Of a stretch of 64,000 bases of DNA, positions 43,578-52,964 are shown piece by piece. The position numbers were made by a program, and so were the translations under genes. This stretch comes from Rhizobium sp. CB3090 (GTDB lineage Bacteria > Pseudomonadota > Alphaproteobacteria > Rhizobiales > Rhizobiaceae): assembly GCF_029714285.1 (NCBI RefSeq), contig NZ_CP121662.1, positions 62,001-126,000 of the forward strand, given 5' to 3'. The notes under the pieces were generated by a model that saw only the letters and a program-made list of their open reading frames with translations, was not told the DNA's origin and ran no database searches. Each line of letters starts with the position of its first letter. Position 1 is the first letter of the stretch.

Positions 43578-44756
43578 ATGGAGCTTGATTATAATTCTCT
43601 TCTGCTGGCCCTTGGCGTTTCCGCGTCCTGTCTTGCCGTGACGCTGGTTGGAAGCTGGTTTTCCCGCCGGCCGGAAACATTCCTGCTGACTTGTTCCGCT
43701 GGCCTCGTACCGATCGTTGCCGGGATTTTCACCTATGGCGCTTATGTCGACAAGCCGCGACTGACACTCGCCATTCTCACCTTCGTGCTGTTTTTCATCG
43801 GATTTTCGATCATCTGGGCAGCGGGATATCAGTTCCGCATGCGCCGGTTTTCCAAGGCCCGCGCTTTGCTGGGAAGCTTGACCGGCATTGCCGCTTCCGT
43901 GCCGGCCATGCTCGCCGGTTACGATGGCCTCGCCTTCATGGGCGACAATATCGTTGTCGCAGTGCTCCTTCTACTAACGGCACGCGAATATTGGTTGAGC
44001 CGTCAGGAGGCGCCGGCGCCGCTTTACGGCATCACCGCGCTTTACATGTTGACCGCTATTTCCTTTGCGCTGTGTGCCGGGGTTCTGATCTGGGATGGCA
44101 AACTCGTCCTTGGCCATGCGCCGGACAATTGGGCCGAAGATGTCAGCCTTGCGATCTGCATTGCCGGCATGACCGGTATCGGCGCCCTGTCGCTGGCCCT
44201 GCATCAATGGCGTCTGGCGGCGCATCATCGTCTGCAGGCCATCACCGATCCTCTGACCGGACTGCTCAATCGCCGCGCTCTGTTCGATCGCTATGGCCAC
44301 CGCTCTTTCGGCCCGTCCATGGCCGTGATCGTCTTCGACATCGATCGCTTCAAGTCCGTCAACGACCAGTATGGCCATGCCGCCGGCGACATAGCGCTCA
44401 AGCTTTTTGCCAAGGAATTGTCGGAGGGACTGCGGGCATCCGACACGGTCGCTCGTCTCGGCGGCGAGGAATTCGCGCTGGTCCTCGACAACGCCTTGCC
44501 GGGGCGCGCAGAGCAGATCGCCGAGCGGGTCCGCGATGCCTTTGCTGCCCGCGAGATCACCGCGGACGGCAAATCGTTTACCTGCACAGTCAGCGCCGGC
44601 GTCGCGATCGGCACCGCCGAAGGCATCGGTTTCGACAGCGTGCTCAGCACCGCCGACAAGGCGCTGTATGCTGCCAAGCGCAATGGCCGCAACCGCGTCG
44701 AGGTTGCGGTCTATCTGCACGCCGTCTCGCCGGATGTTTCCCGCACGGCGTCTTGA
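43578..44756 (+). CDS. membrane diguanylate cyclase (GGDEF)
   Basis: The 392-residue protein has about six N-terminal TM helices (residues about 5-215). A GGDEF domain follows, with the active GGEEF at residues 295-299 and the inhibitory I-site RASD five residues upstream, so c-di-GMP product inhibition is likely. Other motifs are DPLTGLLNRRAL and FDIDRFKSVND. By family it makes c-di-GMP and controls motility, adhesion or polysaccharide. The membrane part resembles no named sensor. Confidence 0.92.
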   Translation: MELDYNSLLLALGVSASCLAVTLVGSWFSRRPETFLLTCSAGLVPIVAGIFTYGAYVDKPRLTLAILTFVLFFIGFSIIWAAGYQFRMRRFSKARALLGSLTGIAASVPAMLAGYDGLAFMGDNIVVAVLLLLTAREYWLSRQEAPAPLYGITALYMLTAISFALCAGVLIWDGKLVLGHAPDNWAEDVSLAICIAGMTGIGALSLALHQWRLAAHHRLQAITDPLTGLLNRRALFDRYGHRSFGPSMAVIVFDIDRFKSVNDQYGHAAGDIALKLFAKELSEGLRASDTVARLGGEEFALVLDNALPGRAEQIAERVRDAFAAREITADGKSFTCTVSAGVAIGTAEGIGFDSVLSTADKALYAAKRNGRNRVEVAVYLHAVSPDVSRTAS

Positions 44757-44763
44757 TGATCAA

Positions 44764-45243
44764 TCAAAACAGAGCCCGTACGAAGGCGCAGGCGGCGAGC
44801 AGCGATGCCACCGTGCGCACATGGTTCCACCTCGTCCAATCGCTGAGATAGGCGTTCCATAGCTGAGCTGCCTCCGCCGTGCGGCCATCGACTTTATCGA
44901 GAGTGTCGTTCAAAGGGACATTGAATATCATGGTCGAAAGAAGGCTGGCGACGAGGTAGAGCGTCGCGCCCCCCAGCATCAGTACGCTGGTGCCGCCCCG
45001 CCAATAGAGGATTGCCATCACGGCGATGAACATCGAGAGCGCAGCCGTCAGCAGGAACAGTACGATAAAGGGGGAGCGCACGATCGTCGTGTTGATCGAT
45101 TGCATCGCGGCGACGCCCTGATCGACGGTAAGACGGGCGAAGGCCTGCATGATGAACGTCGAGAAGGCAAAATAGACGCCGGCGAGAAGGCCACTGCCGA
45201 GTGCGGCGGCGATAAGAGCGATATTCGTGATCGGATAGGTCAT
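44764..45243 (-). CDS. DUF1772 (anthrone-oxygenase-like) membrane protein
   Basis: The 159-residue protein has four hydrophobic helices and the DUF1772 marks GLLAGVYFAFSTFIMQAF near the start and MIFNVPLNDTLDKVD. Some family members relate to anthrone oxygenases, but no function is secure. It is divergent from a TetR gene, which probably represses it. Confidence 0.85.
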   Translation of the reverse strand: MTYPITNIALIAAALGSGLLAGVYFAFSTFIMQAFARLTVDQGVAAMQSINTTIVRSPFIVLFLLTAALSMFIAVMAILYWRGGTSVLMLGGATLYLVASLLSTMIFNVPLNDTLDKVDGRTAEAAQLWNAYLSDWTRWNHVRTVASLLAACAFVRALF

Positions 45244-45403
45244 TATTGGGCACTCCAGATACCGGTTGCGGCGGTTTCACGGGCATGGTCGGAAAAATCC
45301 GTGGGTGGTCTGCTGAGAACCTGTTGGGCGACAGGGCGGCCGGCTTTTTCCCAATCCGCCGATGATGGCGATCCTCGAGATCTGCATGTCGCCTTCTCAT
45401 TCA

Positions 45404-45450
45404 AAATGTGATAAATTCTCTCATTTGCGAAATGTGATAAACTCTCTTAT
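45404..45450. repeat. tandem direct repeat, likely TetR operator
   Basis: AAATGTGATAAATTCTCTCAT (45404-45424) recurs as AAATGTGATAAACTCTCTTAT (45430-45450), two mismatches in 21 with a 26-nt period. It lies between the divergent DUF1772 and TetR genes, 34 nt before the latter. Confidence 0.7.
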
Positions 45451-45483
45451 ATCGGCTGTCAAGAATGACGGGCGGGTGATGGC

Positions 45484-46155
45484 ATGACGCAGGAACCGAT
45501 TGTGAAACGCAGGCGCAGCAAGGAAGAGGCGGGGACACCACGCCGAATCCCGAGCCAGCAGCGCGGCCGAGAGCGTGTCGAGCGTATATTGTCGGTTGCG
45601 ATGGAGCTGATCGAAAAGAACGGCAGCGACGCGTTGCGCATGGGTGATATCGTCGAAAAGGCCGGAGTCTCCTTCGGTTCGCTCTATCAATATTTCCCCG
45701 ACAAGACCGCCATTATCCGCGTGCTGGCCGAACGCTTCAACGAACAAGGGCGGCAATGTGTGGAGAGCGAGCTGGCGCGCGTGCAAAGCGCCGCCGATCT
45801 TCAGGGTGCGCTAGGCAGCATCATCGACGGTTACTACGCGATGTTCCGCGATGAGCCGGTCATGCGGGATATCTGGCATGCGACACAGGCGGACAAGCTT
45901 CTGCAGGAGATCGATGCCCAGGATATGGAATGGCACTCCCAGGCTTTTCTGGCCGTCCTTCATCGTCTCTGGCCGGCGCGCGATCCCGAGGAGCTGGCTC
46001 GGATCGCGCGACTAACCATGCAATTGGTCGCCGCCGCCGTTCGCTATGCGATTTCGATCGAGAAAGAGGAAGGCGACAGGGCAATCGCTCTGTTCAAGGC
46101 AATGCTGCCTGCCGATATCGGCGCTGTTTCGGAAACGCCGTCGCAATCGATGTAA
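45484..46155 (+). CDS. TetR-family transcriptional regulator
   Basis: The 223-residue protein has a basic N-terminus (KRRRSKEEAG) and an HTH at about 25-75 (RVERILSVAMELIEKNGSDALRMGDIVEKAGVSFGSLYQYFPDKTAII). The C-terminal domain is of the TetR_C type with WHATQADKLLQEID. It probably controls itself and the divergent DUF1772 gene through the repeated operator. Confidence 0.88.
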   Translation: MTQEPIVKRRRSKEEAGTPRRIPSQQRGRERVERILSVAMELIEKNGSDALRMGDIVEKAGVSFGSLYQYFPDKTAIIRVLAERFNEQGRQCVESELARVQSAADLQGALGSIIDGYYAMFRDEPVMRDIWHATQADKLLQEIDAQDMEWHSQAFLAVLHRLWPARDPEELARIARLTMQLVAAAVRYAISIEKEEGDRAIALFKAMLPADIGAVSETPSQSM

Positions 46156-46255
46156 TAGTCTCGGGAAGAGGTGCGCACAGGACCGATCCGTCTGGAAACC
46201 TCGGCCACTTGCTGCTATTGCCGCAGGAATGTCTTAAATAGCGAAGGAGGCCCGC

Positions 46256-46957
46256 ATGACCACCCAGATGACATTTTCCGATCGCGCCGTCATGGCCGAA
46301 CTGGTGGCGAAGATGCTTTGGGAGATCAAGGCGGTGCATTTCAGCGCCGAGAAGCCTTACAAGTTGGCCTCCGGCATGGCGAGCCCAGTCTATATCGATT
46401 GCCGCAAGCTGATTTCCTACCCGCGCATCCGTTCGACTGTGATGGATTTCGCCGCCAGCGTCGTCATGCGCGATGCCGGTTTCGAGCAGTTCGATTGTGT
46501 TGCCGGCGGGGAAACGGCCGGCATTCCCTTTGCCGCTTTCCTGGCCGAACGCCTCGACCTGCCGATGATCTATGTCCGCAAGCAGCCGAAGGGCCATGGC
46601 CGCAATGCGCAGATCGAGGGTCATATGCCGGAAGGTGCCCGCGTACTGGTCATCGAGGATCTAACGACGGCGGGCGGCAGCATGTTCACCTTCATCGACG
46701 CCATCCGCGCCGCCGGCGGCATCGTCGACCACGGTATGGCGCTGTTTTATTACGGCATTTTCCTGGAAGCCGAGGAGCGGTTCGCCAACGCGAAGGTTCG
46801 GCTCCACCATATCGCCACCTGGCGAGACGCGCTTGCCGTCGCCAAGGCGCAAAAGCTGTTCGACGACAGAACGCTCGATGAAGTTGAAGCATTTCTCAAC
46901 GCGCCGCTTACCTGGTCCGGCCGGAATGGCGGCGTATCGGAACTGGCAACAAAGTGA
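46256..46957 (+). CDS. pyrE: orotate phosphoribosyltransferase
   Basis: The 233-residue enzyme joins orotate and PRPP to give OMP. The PRPP motif is [18 protein letters not shown] (about 125-142), with [16 protein letters not shown] and the flexible catalytic loop [17 protein letters not shown]. It stands upstream of frk. A GAAGGAGGCCCGC before ATG is a good Shine-Dalgarno. Confidence 0.95.
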   Translation: MTTQMTFSDRAVMAELVAKMLWEIKAVHFSAEKPYKLASGMASPVYIDCRKLISYPRIRSTVMDFAASVVMRDAGFEQFDCVAGGETAGIPFAAFLAERLDLPMIYVRKQPKGHGRNAQIEGHMPEGARVLVIEDLTTAGGSMFTFIDAIRAAGGIVDHGMALFYYGIFLEAEERFANAKVRLHHIATWRDALAVAKAQKLFDDRTLDEVEAFLNAPLTWSGRNGGVSELATK

Positions 46958-47032
46958 CGCTTTGCTTTTGTCGCAAATTTATCTAATCGATTTATGGATT
47001 AGACTGACAGACATGCTCTCGAGGAGGCCGGA

Positions 47033-47959
47033 ATGATATTGTGCTGTGGCGAAGCTTTGATCGACATGCTGCCGCGGGATACGACGCTGGGTGAAAAGGC
47101 CTTTGCGCCCTATGCCGGCGGCGCGATCTTCAACACCGCGATTGCGCTTGGCCGTCTCGGCGTTCCGACCGGTTTCTTCACCGGCATTGCCGACGATATG
47201 ATGGGCGATATCCTGCGCGAGACGCTCGCGGCGGCCAAGGTGGATTACAGCTATTGCGCCATTGCGCCGCGACCGAGCACGATCGCTTTCGTCAAGCTCG
47301 TCAACGGCCAGGCAACCTACGCCTTCTACGACGAAGGCTCCGCCGGCCGCATGATCACCGAGGCCGATCTCCCCACTTTGGGGGACGATTGCGAAGCCCT
47401 GCATTTCGGTGCCATCAGCCTGATCCCGAACCCCTGCGGTGCGACCTACGAAGCGCTGATGAAGCGCGAACATCAAAGCCGGGTGATCTCGCTCGATCCG
47501 AACATTCGCCCCGGTTTCATCAAGGACAAGCCGGCGCATATGGGCCGCATCAGCCGCATGGCCGCCATGTCCGACATCCTGAAATTCTCGGATGAAGATA
47601 TGGAATGGTTCGGTATCGCCGGTAACCATGATGAACTCGCGGCCCACTGGCTGAACCAGGGCGCCAAACTGGTCGTCGTCACCAAGGGCGCCGAGGGCGC
47701 GACGGGTTATACGAAGTCGCTGAAGGTCACGGTCCCGAGCGAACGCGTTACCGTGGTCGATACGGTTGGAGCGGGCGACACGTTCGACGCCGGCATCCTG
47801 GCATCGCTGAAGATGAACAATCTGCTGACCAAGGCGCAGGTTGCTTCTCTGGATGAGAAGGGCCTCCGCGACGCGCTGGCCTTGGGCGCCAAGGCCGCGG
47901 CCGTTACGGTGTCCCGCGCAGGCGCCAATCCGCCCTGGGCGCATGAGATTGGGCTGTAA
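47033..47959 (+). CDS. frk: fructokinase (PfkB family)
   Basis: The 308-residue sugar kinase has the N-terminal PfkB pattern GGAIFNTAIALGRLG and the C-terminal DTVGAGDTFDAGILASL with the catalytic Asp. It phosphorylates fructose, probably to fructose-6-phosphate, which the convergent pgi product isomerises. It forms the expected frk-pgi pairing. GAGGAGGCCGGA precedes the ATG. Confidence 0.92.
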   Translation: MILCCGEALIDMLPRDTTLGEKAFAPYAGGAIFNTAIALGRLGVPTGFFTGIADDMMGDILRETLAAAKVDYSYCAIAPRPSTIAFVKLVNGQATYAFYDEGSAGRMITEADLPTLGDDCEALHFGAISLIPNPCGATYEALMKREHQSRVISLDPNIRPGFIKDKPAHMGRISRMAAMSDILKFSDEDMEWFGIAGNHDELAAHWLNQGAKLVVVTKGAEGATGYTKSLKVTVPSERVTVVDTVGAGDTFDAGILASLKMNNLLTKAQVASLDEKGLRDALALGAKAAAVTVSRAGANPPWAHEIGL

Positions 47960-47990
47960 GGCCTTTTCGTCTTTCATTCGCTGAAGACCA

Positions 47991-48166
47991 CCCCTCCCCA
48001 ACCCTCCCCACAAGGGGGAGGGGGTTAACATGTTGCGACCTCTCGGCAGAGAGCATCGCTCCCACGCCTGCTGAAGCTTGGTGCTTCTGCCTCGGAATAT
48101 TTGGATCGGTCTGCGGAGATGCGGCGTCCAAGCCCCTTCCCCTCGTGGGGAGGGGTTGGGGAGGGG
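47991..48166. repeat. palindromic intergenic element between frk and pgi
   Basis: CCCCTCCCCAACC(C)CTCCCCAC at 47991-48011 is repeated in inverse at 48145-48166, one base gap over 22. Each end can also fold on itself (CCCTCCCC-ACAA-GGGGAGGG). Inside lies GAAGC-TTGGT-GCTTC. It is like a small nonautonomous or repetitive extragenic element of rhizobial genomes and also can serve as a terminator for both convergent genes. Confidence 0.65.
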
Positions 48167-48177
48167 CTTTCTGAAAG

Positions 48178-49803
48178 CTACTTCGCCCGGCTCGCCAGCG
48201 CGGCCACCAGACCCTGCGTCGATGAATCGTGGCCGGCAGCACTTTCCTTGCCTTCGATGACCGGCAGCAGGCCGGTTGCCAGTTCCTTGCCGAGCTCCAC
48301 GCCCCACTGGTCGAAGGAGTTGATGCGGAAGAGCACGCCTTCGACGAAGACCCTATGTTCATAGAGCGCGATCAGGCGGCCGAGTGCGTAGGGCGTCAGC
48401 TTGTCGTAGACGAAGGTGATCGACGGGCGGTTGCCGGTGAAGACGCGGTGTGGCGCGATGAAATCGGCCTTTTTGTCGTCCATGCCCTTGGCGGTGAGCT
48501 GGGCCTTGGCTTCCGCGAAGGTGCGGCCCTTCATCAGAGCTTCCGACTGGGCCACGCAGTTGGCCATCAGCAGCTGGTGTTGGTGACGCAGGTCCGGTTC
48601 GAAGGCATTGGCCGCGATCATGAATTCGGCCGGGATAATGCTCGTGCCCTGGTGGATCAATTGGTAGAAGGCGTGTTGGCCGTTGGTGCCGGGCTCGCCC
48701 CAGACGACCGGGCCGGAATTACCCTCGACCGGCGTGCCGTTTATGGTGACGCCCTTGCCGTTCGATTCCATGTCTAGCTGCTGCAGGTAGGCCGGAAAGC
48801 GCGACAGGCGCTGGTCATAGGGCAGGATGGCGCGGGTCGTGTAGCCCAGTACGTTGCGATGATAGAAGCCGATAAGGCCGAGCAGCATCGGCAGGTTTTC
48901 CTTGAACGGCGCCTTGCGGAAATGGTTGTCCATGGCATGGGCACCGTCGAGGAATTTGCCGAAATTCTCAGGTCCGACAGCAATCATCAGCGGCAGACCG
49001 ATGGCCGACCAGATCGAGTAGCGGCCGCCAACCCAATCCCAGAAGCCGAAGACGCGTTCGCTGTCGATGCCGAAGGCGGCGACCTTATCGAGTGCCGTTG
49101 AAACGGCGGCGAAGTGATGCTGAACAGCAGCTTCACCAAGAGCCTTGGCGATGAAGTTGCGCGCCGTCTGGGCGTTCGTCATCGTCTCGATGGTGGTGAA
49201 GGTCTTGGATGCGATGATGAAGAGCGTCGTTTCCGGCGAAACGAGCTTCAGGGTGTCGGCGATATGGGCGCCGTCGATGTTGGAAACGAAATGCGCACGC
49301 GGGCCATCATGGAAGGGGGCGAGCGCCAGCGTGGCCATGACAGGGCCGAGGTCGGAGCCGCCGATGCCGATATTGACGACGTCGGTGATGGCCTTGCCGG
49401 TCGCGCCCTTCAGCGTGCCCGAGCGGATGCCGTCGGCAAATTTGCCCATGGCCGCCAGTACGCCGTTGACATCGGGCATTACATCCTTGCCATCGACGAG
49501 GACAGGCGTGTTGGAGCGATTGCGCAGCGCGGTATGCAGGACGGCGCGATTTTCGGTGAAGTTGATGGCAACGCCCGAGAACATCTCGTCGCGCTTGGCC
49601 GCGATGCCGCCTTCGGTTGCGAGTTTTTCGAGAAGCGCAAAGATCTCGTCGTTCACCGCAGTCTTGGAATAGTCCATCAGCAGGTCGTCAACCGAGGCGC
49701 TGAAGCGGGAGAAACGTTGGGAGTCGGCGGCGAAGGCGGCGCGGATATCGGTGGCCTTGGTGGCCGCTGCAGTGCTCTTCAGTTGTTCGACGAGGGCGTT
49801 CAT
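48178..49803 (-). CDS. pgi: glucose-6-phosphate isomerase
   Basis: The 541-residue enzyme interconverts glucose-6-P and fructose-6-P. Motifs: [18 protein letters not shown] (about 148-165), [13 protein letters not shown], the signature [21 protein letters not shown] region, FDWVGGRYS (as [10 protein letters not shown]), and [11 protein letters not shown] at the end. The ATG with AAGGAG upstream was selected over a 17-codon longer frame. It converges with frk. Confidence 0.95.
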   Translation of the reverse strand: MNALVEQLKSTAAATKATDIRAAFAADSQRFSRFSASVDDLLMDYSKTAVNDEIFALLEKLATEGGIAAKRDEMFSGVAINFTENRAVLHTALRNRSNTPVLVDGKDVMPDVNGVLAAMGKFADGIRSGTLKGATGKAITDVVNIGIGGSDLGPVMATLALAPFHDGPRAHFVSNIDGAHIADTLKLVSPETTLFIIASKTFTTIETMTNAQTARNFIAKALGEAAVQHHFAAVSTALDKVAAFGIDSERVFGFWDWVGGRYSIWSAIGLPLMIAVGPENFGKFLDGAHAMDNHFRKAPFKENLPMLLGLIGFYHRNVLGYTTRAILPYDQRLSRFPAYLQQLDMESNGKGVTINGTPVEGNSGPVVWGEPGTNGQHAFYQLIHQGTSIIPAEFMIAANAFEPDLRHQHQLLMANCVAQSEALMKGRTFAEAKAQLTAKGMDDKKADFIAPHRVFTGNRPSITFVYDKLTPYALGRLIALYEHRVFVEGVLFRINSFDQWGVELGKELATGLLPVIEGKESAAGHDSSTQGLVAALASRAK

Positions 49804-49924
49804 GGGGGGCTCCTTGCGGTTCACGTCGCTAGCCATCTGGCGAGGGCGGGGCACTCTGAGTTGGTCGCGGAAACTATTCGCTTTGTAAGGGGTAAATCAA
49901 GTTCGCGCATGGGTAAAAGCGAAA

Positions 49925-49956
49925 AAAGCCGCCCGCGGACAAAGGCGGGCGGCTTT
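49925..49956 (-). terminator. terminator of fadD
   Basis: AAAGCCGCCCGC (49925-49936) and GCGGGCGGCTTT (49945-49956) form a perfect 12-bp stem with an 8-nt loop. On the minus strand TTTTTTC follows. It is 34 nt past the fadD stop. Confidence 0.85.
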
Positions 49957-49989
49957 CCGAATGGCAGAGAACAATGCCATTGAATTATG

Positions 49990-51687
49990 TCAATTACGCA
50001 ATTCCTTGCGCAGGATTTTGCCGACGTTCGATTTCGGCAGTTCATTGCGGAATTCGATGAAGCGCGGCCGTTTGTAATTGGTGAGATTTGCGATGCAGTG
50101 CGCCTTGACCTCCGCCTCGGTCAGCGCCTGGTCCTTCTTGACGATGAATAACTTGACCGCTTCGCCCGAATGTTCGTCCGGCACGCCGATGGCTGCGGCT
50201 TCGAGAATGCCGGGATGCATGGCGGCGACTTCCTCGATCTCGTTCGGATAGACGTTGAAGCCCGAGACCAGGATCATGTCCTTCTTGCGGTCGACGATCT
50301 TGGTGTAGCCGCGCTCGTCCATAAAGCCCATGTCGCCACTGCGGAAGAAGCCGTCCGCTGTCATCACGCGCGCGGTTTCGGCAGGTTGTTTCCAATAGCC
50401 TGCCATGACCTGCGGTCCGCGGATGCAGATTTCGCCGACTTCGCCGAGCGGCAGCGATTTGCCGTTCTCATCGCGAATGTCGAACTCGGTGCCTGTGATC
50501 GGCAGGCCGATCGTGCCGGAGAATTGCGAACTGTCGAAGCGGTTGGCGCTTGCGACGGGCGAGGTCTCGGAAAGGCCATAGCCTTCGGTGATCCAGGCTC
50601 CCGTCATCTTCTGCCAGCGCTCGGCGACCGGCCGCTGCACCGCCATGCCGCCGGCGAGGACGGCGGTATGGGACAGATCGAGCTTGCTGAATTCGGGATT
50701 GTTCATCAGCGCATTGAATAGCGTGTTCAGGCCGGGGAACATGTCGAATTTGTACTTTCCCAGCTCCTTGATGAAGGCCGGTATGTCGCGCGGGTTGGCA
50801 ATCAGGACGTTATGGCCGCCGAGCGACATGCCCATCAGCGAATTCACCGTCAGCGCGAAGATGTGATAGAGCGGCAATGCGCAGACGAAGGTCAGCTGCT
50901 CGGGACGCGGCTTGTTGATATAGGCGGCTTGCAGCCAGAGCAGCAGTTGCTGCTGGTTGGCGAGCAGATTGGAGTGGGTGAGGATCGCACCCTTGGCAAT
51001 GCCGGTCGTGCCGCCGGTATATTGCAGGAAGGCAATGTCCTTGCCGGTGAGTTCGGATGGTCTCAACGGCAGGCGCGCGCCTTCGGAGATCACGCCTTTG
51101 AAGCGGCGATGGCCGGCAATGGACCATGACGGTACGAGCTTCTTCACCTTGCGGACGATGAAGTTGACGATGTGACCCTTGATGCCAAGCATGTCGCCAA
51201 GTGCGGTGACCACGACATGGCGCACATCCGTATGCGTCAGAACCTGCTCCACCGTATGGGCGAAGTTTTCAAGAACGAAGATCGCCTTGGCACCGCAATC
51301 GCGAAGCTGATGCTCCAGCTCGCGCGGCGTATAGAGCGGGTTGACGTTGACGACCACGAGGCCGGCGCGAAGGATGCCGTACACGGTCACGGGGTTCTGC
51401 AGCACGTTCGGCATCATGACGGCGACGCGATCGCCCTTCTTAAGGCCGAGGCTCTGCAGCCAGGCGGCGATTTTGCGCGTTTGCGTATCGAGATCGCGAT
51501 AGGTGATGGATTTGCCCATGCTGGTGAAGGCGAGCTTGTCGGCATAGCGCGCGCAGCTTTCCTCCAAAAGTTCGACGAGTGATGCGTGCTCCAGCGGCGG
51601 CAACTCGGCCGGTACGATGTCCGGATAGGATGCAAGCCATATTTTGTTGACCTGCGGTCTATCCGAAGGAGCAGAGACTGAATTCAT
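49990..51687 (-). CDS. fadD: long-chain fatty acid-CoA ligase
   Basis: The 565-residue enzyme activates fatty acids with ATP and CoA at the membrane. Adenylate motifs: LQYTGGTTGIAKGAILTH (about 212-229), GYGLSETSP (about 365-373), the fatty-acyl FACS region with DGFFRSGDMGFMDERGY, and the C-terminal lysine in LPKSNVGKILRKELR. The ATG after GGAGGAAGTGCGC is preferred to a GTG two codons earlier. The dyad at 51845-51860 suggests control by fatty-acid or branched-chain-acid status. Confidence 0.94.
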   Translation of the reverse strand: MNSVSAPSDRPQVNKIWLASYPDIVPAELPPLEHASLVELLEESCARYADKLAFTSMGKSITYRDLDTQTRKIAAWLQSLGLKKGDRVAVMMPNVLQNPVTVYGILRAGLVVVNVNPLYTPRELEHQLRDCGAKAIFVLENFAHTVEQVLTHTDVRHVVVTALGDMLGIKGHIVNFIVRKVKKLVPSWSIAGHRRFKGVISEGARLPLRPSELTGKDIAFLQYTGGTTGIAKGAILTHSNLLANQQQLLLWLQAAYINKPRPEQLTFVCALPLYHIFALTVNSLMGMSLGGHNVLIANPRDIPAFIKELGKYKFDMFPGLNTLFNALMNNPEFSKLDLSHTAVLAGGMAVQRPVAERWQKMTGAWITEGYGLSETSPVASANRFDSSQFSGTIGLPITGTEFDIRDENGKSLPLGEVGEICIRGPQVMAGYWKQPAETARVMTADGFFRSGDMGFMDERGYTKIVDRKKDMILVSGFNVYPNEIEEVAAMHPGILEAAAIGVPDEHSGEAVKLFIVKKDQALTEAEVKAHCIANLTNYKRPRFIEFRNELPKSNVGKILRKELRN

Positions 51688-52044
51688 GCGCACTTCCTCC
51701 TTTACGCATCTTCACGCCCCACCTTTGGCGAGCCGCGGCTTTGTAGCGTGGCACTGCTTTGCCGAAAAGTCTCCCGCTTTTCACAGTGCTGCCGCTTTTG
51801 CCCTCACCTAAAGACTTGGAGCGACAATGAAAGTTATACTGACTTTGACGTAAACGTCAATAATCTTCGAGCGTTAACCATTTTTTAATAACTTTGAAAA
51901 AAGTGCTGGAACTTTCGCCGAGACAGCGCGTTAATAGGGCCGTGGGCGAAGACCCCACAGGAGCATCGTACTGCCCCTAAACGCTCAAGGCGGATCGGAC
52001 GCTCCAAAAGTTTATGTGAAGCGTATCCAAGAGGAGGTGCGCAC
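51688..52044. other. divergent control region of fadD and the PRC-barrel gene
   Basis: No gene is supported. The region contains the fadD operator at 51845-51860 and an AT-rich block near 51870-51905 (TTAACCATTTTTTAATAACT). A GAGGAGGTGCGCAC ribosome-binding site stands before the PRC-barrel start. Promoter boxes for the two directions cannot be told apart reliably. Confidence 0.5.
51845..51860. promoter_or_regulatory. TTGACGT-AA-ACGTCAA dyad upstream of fadD
   Basis: A perfect 7-2-7 inverted repeat. A closely related dyad occurs upstream of the nitronate monooxygenase at 61961. The consensus resembles the sites reported for MerR-family LiuR-type regulators of fatty acid and branched-chain amino acid degradation. 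It is 158 nt before the fadD start codon. Confidence 0.6.
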
Positions 52045-52440
52045 ATGCATAAAGAGAGTGCCGATACGATGAGCCGTGATCTTTATATCAAGGACATGTC
52101 GATGCTGGTCGCTTGCGATCGGGTCGAGGGATCGAAGGTCTTTGGGTCCGACGGCAAACAGATCGGTCACATAGAGCGCTTGATGATGGAAAAAAGCGAT
52201 GGACGTATCGCTTTCATTATCCTGAGCTTCGGCGGCTTTTTCGGCATCGGCCAGGATCACTACCGGCTGCCGTGGGAGAAGCTGCGCTATGACGCCCGCA
52301 TTGACGGCTACCGTATCAATATGACCAAGAACGATGTCGAAAAGGCCTGCCGTTTCGCCAGCAAGGACGATGCCCTCGTCCATAAGGACCGTGACCATAA
52401 GAGCCATGACTACTTCGGCGTGCCGCCCTACTGGATGTAG
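52045..52440 (+). CDS. PRC-barrel domain protein
   Basis: The 131-residue protein contains a PRC-barrel at about residues 25-95 (VEGSKVFGSDGKQIGHIERLMMEKSDGRIAFIILSFGGFFGIGQDHYRLPWEKLRYD). These barrels occur in reaction-centre H subunits, RimM and small stress-induced proteins; the last resembles this one. GAGGAGG before the ATG. The C-terminus is charged and aromatic. Confidence 0.85.
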   Translation: MHKESADTMSRDLYIKDMSMLVACDRVEGSKVFGSDGKQIGHIERLMMEKSDGRIAFIILSFGGFFGIGQDHYRLPWEKLRYDARIDGYRINMTKNDVEKACRFASKDDALVHKDRDHKSHDYFGVPPYWM

Positions 52441-52464
52441 GCATGCAAATAGTCAGGCCAAATC

Positions 52465-52490
52465 GGCCCCGTTCGCGGGGCCTTGCTTTG
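52465..52490 (+). terminator. terminator of the PRC-barrel gene
   Basis: GGCCCCG-TTCG-CGGGGCC (52465-52482) is a 7-bp stem with a stable UUCG tetraloop followed by TTGCTTTG. It is 24 nt past the PRC-barrel stop and beside the convergent glyoxalase gene. Confidence 0.7.
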
Positions 52491-52498
52491 CGTAGCCT

Positions 52499-52894
52499 TT
52501 ATTGAAATCGCCCGTTCTTTTGCATCACCTCGATCCTGTAACCATCGGGATCGGTGACGAAGAAGAAGAGCGCGAAAAGTTTTCCATCGCGATTGAGTTC
52601 AACGATCTTGCCGGGGTTCAGGCCGAGTTGCGTGAAGCGCGCATGCTCGTCCCGAAGTTCGTCGACCGAAACAGCGAGATGGCCGTAGCCTTCCCCGAGC
52701 GCATAGGGCTGGGCGCGGCCCTGATTGACGGTCAATTCCAGTTCGAAACCGGTCTCGGCATTGCGGAGATAGATCAGCGTAAAGGTTGGGAAGGCGACGC
52801 GGTCGACGACCGCAAGCCTGAAAGCCTTGTCGTAGAAATCGACCGAGCGCGCTTCATCGAGGACCCGGATCATCGAATGGATCATTTTCGCCAT
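52499..52894 (-). CDS. gloA: lactoylglutathione lyase (glyoxalase I)
   Basis: The 131-residue enzyme converts the hemithioacetal of methylglyoxal and glutathione to S-lactoylglutathione. Metal ligands match the family: H6 (KMIHSMIRV), E53 (FELELT), H72 (GYGHLAV) and E122 (YRIEVMQ). Start at ATG with GAAGAGG upstream; a GTG two codons earlier is possible. Confidence 0.92.
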   Translation of the reverse strand: MAKMIHSMIRVLDEARSVDFYDKAFRLAVVDRVAFPTFTLIYLRNAETGFELELTVNQGRAQPYALGEGYGHLAVSVDELRDEHARFTQLGLNPGKIVELNRDGKLFALFFFVTDPDGYRIEVMQKNGRFQ

Positions 52895-52964
52895 GCGCAC
52901 CTCTTCGTCCTTAAATGCAGCGATTTTTGAGCAGGATCATGCTTCGGAAGTTGCCGGAGCGAAA

